This document shows, piece by piece, positions 1 through 4,989 of a stretch of 5,958 nucleotides of DNA (the first letter of the stretch is position 1; each line of letters starts with the position of its first letter). Under the pieces are notes generated by a model. That model worked only from the letters and a program-made list of their open reading frames with translations. It was not told the DNA's origin and searched no databases. A program made the translations under genes and the position numbers. The stretch spans positions 1 to 5,958 of the forward strand of contig JAKABK010000132.1 in assembly GCA_021796905.1 (NCBI GenBank). Reading direction: 5' to 3'. Source of the DNA: Actinomycetes bacterium. GTDB taxonomy: Bacteria > Actinomycetota > Acidimicrobiia > Acidimicrobiales > Palsa-688.

Positions 1-663
1 GGAGACGGTGCCGGCGAGGCCGACGAGGACGGTCGCCCCGCGCAACCGGGGCAGCCCGGCGGTGGCCGAGTCGAGCAGCCCGGCGACGTGGCTGCGGGCG
101 GCGGCCAGCTCCTCGGGAAGTGGTGGGTCGTGGCGCAAGAAGCGTTCGGTGACCCGGACGCAGCCGACGTCGATCGATACCGCCGCCTCGGGCCGGAGCC
201 GGCCGGCTCCGGTCGGGGAGACCGGCCCGGCGGCCAGCTCGGTCGAGCCACCTCCGATGTCGGCCACCAGCCACGGACCGTCCGCCGCGTCGAGCTCTGC
301 GGTCGCGCCGGCGAAGGAGAGCTCCGCCTCCTCCTCCCCGCCGAGCAGCTCCGGCTCCACCCCGATCGCGTCGGAGGCGGCAGCGAAGAGCTCCTCCCGG
401 TTGGAGGCGTCGCGCGCGGCGGAGGTGGCGGTCATCCGGACCGCCCCGACACCGTGGCTGTCCATCACCTCCCGATATCGGCGCAGGGTCGCGACCGTCC
501 GGTCGATCGCCTCGGCCGAGAGCGTCGCGGTCTCATCGACTCCCTGCCCGAGGCGGGTGATGGTCATGAGCCGCTCCAGCTGACGCCCGTCGCCGTCGGC
601 GACGAGCAACCGGGTCGAGTTGGTGCCGCAGTCGACTGCGGCGACCGCCGGGGTCGGGCTCAC
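1..663 (-). CDS. ppx: Ppx/GppA-family exopolyphosphatase, 3' part cut by the window edge
   Basis: The product is a member of the Ppx/GppA phosphatase family (ASKHA fold), which hydrolyses inorganic polyphosphate and/or pppGpp in the cytoplasm. The N-terminal 221 codons are visible; family members run to about 300 residues or more, so roughly the last third lies beyond the left edge. The first phosphate-binding loop is DCGTNSTR (residues 11-18). The second is DIGGGSTEL (135-143). The EEEA cluster at 110-113 sits where the family's catalytic glutamate is expected, and a VRMTATSAARD segment before it is also typical. I chose GTG at 663-661 because a GGAG motif lies 7 nt upstream and the AVAAVDCGTN strand follows at once. 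The gene starts 4 nt after the DUF501 stop, so the two are probably co-translated. The family is certain from the motifs, but the choice between exopolyphosphatase and pppGpp hydrolase is not decided. Confidence 0.92.
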   Translation of the reverse strand, partial: MSPTPAVAAVDCGTNSTRLLVADGDGRQLERLMTITRLGQGVDETATLSAEAIDRTVATLRRYREVMDSHGVGAVRMTATSAARDASNREELFAAASDAIGVEPELLGGEEEAELSFAGATAELDAADGPWLVADIGGGSTELAAGPVSPTGAGRLRPEAAVSIDVGCVRVTERFLRHDPPLPEELAAARSHVAGLLDSATAGLPRLRGATVLVGLAGTVS

Positions 664-667
664 CGCG

Positions 668-1168
668 TCACTCCGGCCCGGGACGCGCCGGCCGGACCCG
701 CCGGTCGCCGAGGGCGGCGGAGGTCCAGCGTCCGACGGGGTCGTCACCGCCGGCGAGGTGCCAGGCGAGGTGGGCGTGGAGGCACTTGACCCCCCGGCGG
801 GTACCGCCCACCCCACCGGTGGGTCGCGGGCCGTCCCACCCGGGGGGCAGATCGGCGTCGCGTTCGGCGGCGTAGCGGGCGTGGGCCGACTCGAGCTCGA
901 CCGGGTCGACCGCGGTTGCCGCAGCCCGGACCCCACCGGCCGACTCGAGGCGGTCCACCTCCCGGCGCAACCCGGGGTCCACCAGCCAGTAGCGGGTCGG
1001 CATCGGGGTGCCGTCCGCGAGCAGCGGGTGGTTGCGGATCACGAGCGGCTCCCCGCCCGGTCCGCGTACGACCACCACGAAACGCCCCCTGGGGGGTCGT
1101 CCGAGGAGAGCGGCGACCCGGGCGAGGTCCCCGGGGTCGCACTCCCCGACGCCCGACGCGGACGACAC
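668..1168 (-). CDS. DUF501 family protein
   Basis: This is a 166-residue protein of the DUF501 family, whose biochemical function is unknown. The recognisable family signatures are PLVIRNHPLLADGTPMPTRY (41-60), followed by WLVDP, and the C-terminal block GGTRRGVKCLHAHLAWHLAG (121-140). That block carries the conserved K128, C129, H131 and H133. An ESAHARYAAERD segment (93-104) lies between them. The cysteine and histidines could bind metal or act in catalysis, but this is inference. The length is normal for the family. The GTG at 1168-1166 was chosen because it lies 7 nt after the coxG stop and no later start keeps the N-terminal domain; its ribosome binding site is weak. In Actinobacteria the gene commonly lies in the order eno-ftsB-DUF501-ppx. 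Here the ppx neighbour is kept, but coxG occupies the place of ftsB. The C-terminal 20 residues are rich in Arg and Pro and look disordered. Confidence 0.9.
   Translation of the reverse strand: MSSASGVGECDPGDLARVAALLGRPPRGRFVVVVRGPGGEPLVIRNHPLLADGTPMPTRYWLVDPGLRREVDRLESAGGVRAAATAVDPVELESAHARYAAERDADLPPGWDGPRPTGGVGGTRRGVKCLHAHLAWHLAGGDDPVGRWTSAALGDRRVRPARPGPE
671..674 (-). promoter_or_regulatory. Ribosome binding site for ppx
   Basis: A GGAG core lies within the last codons of the DUF501 gene, 7 nt before the GTG at 663. It supports this GTG as the start and suggests translation is coupled to the upstream gene. Confidence 0.6.
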
Positions 1169-1175
1169 CGCCCGC

Positions 1176-1976
1176 TCAGCGTCGGACGAGCCGCCGGAGC
1201 ACCACCAAGACCAGGGCGATGGCGCCGAGGCCGCCCAGGACCGGGGCCAGGCGCTTCGCGACCGAGCCTCCCGCCGCGTCGAGCAGGTCCACCGGCTCCG
1301 GCTCGGGATGCTCGATCCGCCGGGGACCGCTCGGCGCGCTCGGCGCCGCCCCCTCGCCGGCAGACGTGGCGGTCGCATCCTTCTCGGCGGCAGGTCCCGT
1401 CTCCTGTTCGACACCTGGAGCCTCAGCGGGTGCCGGCGTGGAGGTCCCCGCAGCGTCCTGCGAGCCCCCCGAGGCGGCCTCGCGGTCGGTCGGTCCGCTC
1501 GCAGGGGTGCTCGGTGCTGCCGGCCCGGTCCGCTCACCTCTCAGGTCGGCTTCGAGAGCGTCGACGAACTGCCCGATCAGCTTGCCGCTCACGTCGGCGA
1601 GGACGCCGCGGCCGAACTGGGCGACCTTGCCGGTGATCGTCAGGTCGGTGACCACCTCGACCTTGGTGGCGTCACCGTCTGGGGTCAGGGTGGCGGTGAT
1701 CGTGGCGCTGGCGTTGCCCTGGCCGCGGGTGTCGCGCCCCGATGCCTTCAGCACCGCCCGGCCGGCGGCCTCGTCACGCTCGACCCAGCTGGCGGTGCCC
1801 TTGTACTGGGCGGTGATCGGACCGACCTTCACCTTGATGATGCCGCGCAGCTCGTCCCCCTCGATCTCCTGGAGCTGGGCCCCGGGGAGCATCGGGGCGA
1901 TCCGCTCGGCGTCGGTGAGCACCTTCCAGGCGTCGGCCGGCGGGATGCTGACTCGGAATGCGTTGGTCAGTTCCAT
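1176..1976 (-). CDS. coxG: CoxG-type SRPBCC protein with C-terminal membrane anchor
   Basis: This 266-residue protein belongs to the carbon monoxide dehydrogenase subunit G (CoxG) family. CoxG proteins are SRPBCC-fold (START-like) accessory proteins that recruit Mo-CO dehydrogenase to the membrane and have been linked to quinone delivery. The SRPBCC domain spans about residues 1-147. It opens with MELTNAFRVSIPPADAWKVL and contains the family stretch DAERIAPMLPGA (22-33) and the strand VKVGPITAQYKG. It ends in a helix with KLIGQFVDALEADLRGER (to residue 149). A linker of about 85 residues rich in Ala, Pro, Glu, Gly and Thr follows. The end is one hydrophobic helix (about 243-260) and an RRLVRR tail, as expected for a single membrane anchor with a cytoplasmic basic end. 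The ATG at 1976 is supported by the N-terminal homology and by GGAGG 10 nt upstream. The first 10 nt overlap the end of the cytidylyltransferase gene. Confidence 0.92.
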   Translation of the reverse strand: MELTNAFRVSIPPADAWKVLTDAERIAPMLPGAQLQEIEGDELRGIIKVKVGPITAQYKGTASWVERDEAAGRAVLKASGRDTRGQGNASATITATLTPDGDATKVEVVTDLTITGKVAQFGRGVLADVSGKLIGQFVDALEADLRGERTGPAAPSTPASGPTDREAASGGSQDAAGTSTPAPAEAPGVEQETGPAAEKDATATSAGEGAAPSAPSGPRRIEHPEPEPVDLLDAAGGSVAKRLAPVLGGLGAIALVLVVLRRLVRR

Positions 1977-2650
1977 CGGTGCAGATCCTCCAATGTGTCG
2001 ATGTCCGCCGGGTCTCCGGCGCACGCTACTTCCCTGACGAGCTCCGGACGCAGCCTCATCAGGCTGCGGGCACCCTCGTCGCCGGCGGCCGCGGTCTCGG
2101 ACCAGACCTGCCGGTCCAGACGGACCGGGTTGCGCCGCTTCCCGGAGTAGGACGCAATCACGATCGGGCCGGGCCCGGAGGCCACCGCGGCCCACGCCGC
2201 CGGCGGGATCATCGGCTGGTCGCCGAGACCGACGACCACGGCACCGAGCCCGGCCTCGTCGGCGGCGAGCAGCGCCGCCTGGAGCGAGCTGGCCTGGCCT
2301 CGCTCCCAGTGCGGGTTGTGGATCACCTCGACGCCGGGTGGGACGGCTCCGTCGAGCTGTACCGCCCCGGTCACCACCCAGGTGCGCTCCAGGCCGGCGG
2401 CGAGCGCCGACTCGAGCGCCCAGCTGACGAGCGGTCGGCCCCGGAACGAGGCGAGGAGCTTGTGGGCCGGGGCGGGGACCACCCCGGCGCCGTCGGTCCC
2501 GGCCCTCGGGTCGCCGGCGGTCGATACGGCGTCGGTCCCGGACCTCGGGTCGCCGGCGGTCGACACGGCGCGGACGGCGCGGACGGAGCGAGCGAAGCGC
2601 GACGAACCGCCGGCGGCGAGGACCACCGCTGCGACACCGCGACGGGTCAC
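1967..2650 (-). CDS. MobA-like NTP transferase (probable CTP:molybdopterin cytidylyltransferase) with expanded N-terminal loop
   Basis: This 227-residue protein is a MobA/MocA-like nucleotidyltransferase. In a Cox cluster it most likely joins CMP from CTP to molybdopterin, giving the cytosine dinucleotide cofactor used by molybdenum hydroxylases; that substrate is inferred from context. The N-terminal nucleotide-binding signature is LAAGGSSRF (11-19), normally followed within a few residues by a Lys. Here that Lys is K64, in KLLASFRGRPLV (64-75), after about 44 intervening residues. The loop holds two tandem 13-residue repeats, AVSTAGDPRxGTD (28-40 and 41-53). Other family motifs are intact: NPHWERGQASSLQAAL (112-127), VVVGLGDQPM (138-147, with the likely metal-binding D144), YSGKRRNPVRL (168-178), GDEGARSLM and DIDTLEDL (216-223). 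The GTG at 2650 overlaps the xdhC stop (GTGA), which points to translational coupling. It overlaps coxG by 10 nt at its other end. Confidence 0.9.
   Translation of the reverse strand: MTRRGVAAVVLAAGGSSRFARSVRAVRAVSTAGDPRSGTDAVSTAGDPRAGTDGAGVVPAPAHKLLASFRGRPLVSWALESALAAGLERTWVVTGAVQLDGAVPPGVEVIHNPHWERGQASSLQAALLAADEAGLGAVVVGLGDQPMIPPAAWAAVASGPGPIVIASYSGKRRNPVRLDRQVWSETAAAGDEGARSLMRLRPELVREVACAGDPADIDTLEDLHRWN
1987..1991 (-). promoter_or_regulatory. Ribosome binding site for coxG
   Basis: A GGAGG motif lies inside the 3' end of the upstream cytidylyltransferase gene, 10 nt before the ATG at 1976. It fixes the coxG start well inside a much longer open frame that continues upstream without any CoxG similarity. 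Confidence 0.55.
2492..2569. repeat. 39-bp direct tandem duplication inside the cytidylyltransferase gene
   Basis: Two adjacent copies, 2492-2530 and 2531-2569, match at 37 of 39 positions; the differences are c/a in the 'ggNcctcggg' part and t/c in the 'tcgaNacggc' part. The unit is 13 codons long, so the reading frame is kept. Read on the minus strand, it encodes AVSTAGDPR(S/A)GTD twice. The copies abut exactly, as expected for a slippage or unequal-exchange duplication. Confidence 0.93.
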
Positions 2651-3474
2651 GTCGGCGACACGGTGCGCACCGGGGAGTCGCGGTGGATCGGCCCGCTCGC
2701 GTCACGCAGCGACGGGGCAGCGCGACCGGTGCGGCAGGCGATGATCTCCGCGCAGATCGCCACGGCGGTCTCCTCGGGGGTCCGGGCGCCGACGTCGAGG
2801 CCGATCGGTGCCATGACCCTACCCAGACCGGCGGGGTCGACGCCGGCCTCACGAAGGCGGGCCTCCCGCTCGAGGGTCGTGCGACGTGATCCCATCGCCC
2901 CGAGGTAGCCGACGCCGGTTGCGAGCGCCGCGGCGATCGCCGGCACGTCGAACTTGGGGTCGTGGGTCAGCACACAGACCGCGTCGCGAACCCCGAGGGT
3001 CGGGCCGATCTCGGCCAGGTGACGGTCGGGCCAGGCGACCACCACCTCGTCGGCCATCGGGAACCGGGCCCGGGTCGCGAAGACCGGGCGGGCATCACAG
3101 ACGGTCACGTGGTAGCCGAGCACCTTTGCCACCCGGGCGAGAGCGGCGGTGAAGTCGACCGCACCGAAGATGACCATGCGCGGCGGTGGGGCGAAGCTCT
3201 CGATGAACACCCCGACATCACGGGCCCGGGCCTCCCCGTGGAGCCCGTAGTGGCGGGTGACGCTCATACCCGCGGCCAGCTCCCCGAGAGCGTCGCGAGA
3301 GACGACCCGGTCGAGGTCGGGGTCACCGAGGCTGCCGAGGACGACCGCATCCGCGCCGGGGCGGACGACGATCTTGCCCCCGAAGAGGTCCTCGGGACCC
3401 TCGACAACTTCTACCAGGGCAACGGGCTCCTCGGCGCGCAGCGCGGCGGCGAGCGCTTCGAACAGGCGGCTCAT
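2647..3474 (-). CDS. xdhC: XdhC family protein with Rossmann domain (CoxF-like)
   Basis: This 275-residue protein belongs to the XdhC family, whose members bind molybdenum cofactor and help sulfurate and insert it into molybdenum hydroxylases. Residues 1-95 look like a worn XdhC/CoxI-type domain. It lacks the SxSGGCxE and CGG motifs and ends in VGVFIESFAPPPRM (87-100), which lines up with the usual 'EPL..PPRL' hinge. The Rossmann domain (about 98-250) begins VIFGAVDFTAALARVAKVLG (101-120). It continues with the second strand YHVTVCDARPVFATRARFP, and then LTHDPKFDVPAI (169-180), GYLGAMGSRRT (189-199) and IGLDVGARTPEETAVAICAEIIA (224-246), all typical. The dinucleotide loop reads GAVD rather than a strict GxGxxG, a variant I believe occurs in actinobacterial homologues. 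The ATG at 3474 lies 10 nt after the stop of the short XdhC gene, with no strong ribosome binding site. The stop overlaps the next start. Confidence 0.93.
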   Translation of the reverse strand: MSRLFEALAAALRAEEPVALVEVVEGPEDLFGGKIVVRPGADAVVLGSLGDPDLDRVVSRDALGELAAGMSVTRHYGLHGEARARDVGVFIESFAPPPRMVIFGAVDFTAALARVAKVLGYHVTVCDARPVFATRARFPMADEVVVAWPDRHLAEIGPTLGVRDAVCVLTHDPKFDVPAIAAALATGVGYLGAMGSRRTTLEREARLREAGVDPAGLGRVMAPIGLDVGARTPEETAVAICAEIIACRTGRAAPSLRDASGPIHRDSPVRTVSPT

Positions 3475-3484
3475 CGCTTGCCGG

Positions 3485-3802
3485 CTACCACTCGAGGGGC
3501 TCGACCATCACCCGGATGGTCCCCCCGCAGGTCAGTCCTACGGCGAACGCCTCGTCGTCGGAGTAGCCGAAGCTGCACAAGCGGGGTCGGCCGTCCCCGG
3601 CGAGCACGTCGAGAGCCTCGGTGACCACCGCTGCTTCGACGCAGCCACCCGAGACCGACCCGGCCACCTCCCCCGAGTCGCTCACCACCATGGTCGCCCC
3701 GGGTAGACGTGGGCTCGAGCCCTCGGTCCCGACGACCCGGGCCAACGCGACCCTCTTCCCCTGCGAACGCCACCGGTCGATGTCGGCGAGGACCTCTCTC
3801 AC
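3485..3802 (-). CDS. Short XdhC/CoxI-domain protein
   Basis: This 105-residue protein consists of a single XdhC_CoxI domain, the N-terminal half of classical XdhC, which takes part in handling the molybdenum cofactor for xanthine or CO dehydrogenase-type enzymes. The family motifs are complete: RVALARVVGTEGSSPRLPGA (17-36), the glycine-rich GSVSGGCVEAAV (48-59, with C54), and GLTCGGTIRVMVEPLEW (89-105, with C92). It has no Rossmann domain, which is supplied by the separate gene 10 nt downstream. The GTG at 3802 forms a GTGA overlap with the coxE stop and is preceded by a strong AAGGGAGG at 8 nt. The frame stays open upstream into coxE, but the residues there show no family similarity, so a fusion is not supported. 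The next gene contains its own degenerate copy of this domain, so the two probably work as a pair, perhaps a heteromer; the pairing is inference. Confidence 0.92.
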   Translation of the reverse strand: MREVLADIDRWRSQGKRVALARVVGTEGSSPRLPGATMVVSDSGEVAGSVSGGCVEAAVVTEALDVLAGDGRPRLCSFGYSDDEAFAVGLTCGGTIRVMVEPLEW

Positions 3803-4989
3803 GACCCTGACCTCCCTTTCGCTTGGTTCCCCGGACTTCCCGGTCCGGCCGAGCCGCCGGAGACGACCGATGCGAGCTGCTCGAGGGCGCCGAGCGAGTG
3901 GCCCTCGACGAAGTCGTCGACGTGGGGCAACGCCGCCGCCATCCCCCGAGCGAGAGGCTCGTAGCCGGGACTGGCCTTGAGCGGGTTGACCCACACCACC
4001 CGGTGGGCCACCCTCGACAAGCGGGCCATCTCGGCGGCGAGCGCCTCCGGGTCGCCCCGGTCCCATCCGTCGGAGAGGATCACCACCACCGCCCCCCGGG
4101 CGGTGCCCCGGGCGCCCCAGAGGTCGTTGAACTGGCGCAGGACCGCCCCGAGACGGGTGCCGCCCGACCAGTCGTCGACCGCCCCGGCCGCGGCACCGAG
4201 AGCGGCGTCGGGATCCCGGTCGCCGAGCTGGCGGGTCACCCGGGTGAGGCGGGTCCCGAGGGTGAACACCTCGCAGCGCGCCGCTCCCCTGGCGGAGACC
4301 GCGGCGTGCGCGAAGCGCATCAGGGCTCGCGCGTAGGCGTCCATCGACCCCGAGACGTCGAGCAGCAGCACCAGCCTGCGGGGTCGGGTCGTCGGCGCCC
4401 TCCACGAACGTCGGAGGGGTTCGCCGCCGGTCCGCAACGCCAGGCGGACCGTGCGGCGCAGGTCCGGGTGCCCCCGATGGCGGGGGTCCGGGCGGCGCCG
4501 GCGGGAACGACGCTCGTCACCGGTCACCCTCAGGCGCCCGACGAGGCGGGCCATCTCCGCCCACTCCGCTGCGGTGTAGGAGGAGAAATCCCGCTCCCGG
4601 AGCGTCTCGGCGGCGCTCCAGCGAACCGCCAGCACCTCGCCGGTGTCGTCGTCACCGGCCTCCGCAGCATCGTCGTCGGGGGTCTCGTCGAGACCGAGGG
4701 TCACCGGTTCGCCCACCGCCATCTGCTCGACCCATCCCACCCGGTCCAGCCAGTAGGTCCCGAACACCCGGTCGTATGTGCCGACGTCCTCGGGTCGACG
4801 GACGAGGGTTGCCCGGCCCGCCCAGTAGACCCGGGAGCGCCGATCGATCCCGACGTGGCCGAGCGCCTCGGCGAAGGCGACGACACTGCCGACCGGCACC
4901 GTCAGGCCCGCCGCCCTCAGCGCCCGGGCGAAGCCGACCACCATCCGCTCAGCGCCGGTGGGCGCGGTCGTGGCGGGCGAGGTGCTCAT
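3799..4989 (-). CDS. coxE: CoxE-type VWA domain protein
   Basis: This 396-residue protein is a VWA protein of the CoxE family. CoxE acts with the AAA+ ATPase CoxD in building the active site of aerobic CO dehydrogenase. The N-terminal half (about 1-165) has the family's helical region, including the YDRVFGTYWL segment. It also has an acidic stretch (residues around TPDDDAAEAGDDD) and an Arg-rich patch. The family block DLRRTVRLALRTGGEPLRR then leads into the VWA domain. The metal-ion-dependent adhesion site is complete: DVSGS (D211, S213, S215), T278 in DWSGGTRLG, and D307 in ILSDGWDRGDP. The C-terminal motifs VWVNPLKASPGYEPLARGM and ALPHVDDFVEGHSLGALEQL are also typical. The length is normal. 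The ATG at 4989 overlaps the coxD stop (ATGA) and is preceded by a G-rich run at short spacing, so coupling to coxD is likely. A short Gly/Pro/Ser tail ends the protein. Confidence 0.95.
   Translation of the reverse strand: MSTSPATTAPTGAERMVVGFARALRAAGLTVPVGSVVAFAEALGHVGIDRRSRVYWAGRATLVRRPEDVGTYDRVFGTYWLDRVGWVEQMAVGEPVTLGLDETPDDDAAEAGDDDTGEVLAVRWSAAETLRERDFSSYTAAEWAEMARLVGRLRVTGDERRSRRRRPDPRHRGHPDLRRTVRLALRTGGEPLRRSWRAPTTRPRRLVLLLDVSGSMDAYARALMRFAHAAVSARGAARCEVFTLGTRLTRVTRQLGDRDPDAALGAAAGAVDDWSGGTRLGAVLRQFNDLWGARGTARGAVVVILSDGWDRGDPEALAAEMARLSRVAHRVVWVNPLKASPGYEPLARGMAAALPHVDDFVEGHSLGALEQLASVVSGGSAGPGSPGNQAKGRSGS
3811..3818 (-). promoter_or_regulatory. Strong ribosome binding site for the short XdhC gene
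   Basis: AAGGGAGG lies 8 nt before the GTG at 3802, inside the last codons of coxE. It is the best Shine-Dalgarno match in the window and decides the start of this small gene. Confidence 0.75.

Noticed and set aside
796..823. Inverted repeats: a GGCGG stem with a GTA loop, and the perfect 12-bp palindrome CCCACCGGTGGG.
   Set aside because: They lie within the DUF501 coding region over the conserved Gly-rich block, have no following T-run, and short palindromes are common at this GC level. A terminator or operator is not supported.
1084..1099. A ccccctgggggg hairpin that might act as a terminator before the DUF501 core.
   Set aside because: It is inside the coding sequence (around PPRGRF) with no U-tract and is explained by Pro, Arg and Gly codons.
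916..2150. Plus-strand open frames of more than 370 codons across the DUF501 and coxG region.
   Set aside because: They are mirror frames of well-supported minus-strand genes and show no protein-like motifs of their own.
1176..2852. A 558-codon minus-strand frame that would make CoxG a fusion with a large N-terminal extension.
   Set aside because: Sequence upstream of the ATG at 1976 is Arg/Pro-rich and out of frame with the real cytidylyltransferase and XdhC genes. CoxG similarity begins exactly at that ATG, which has a ribosome binding site.
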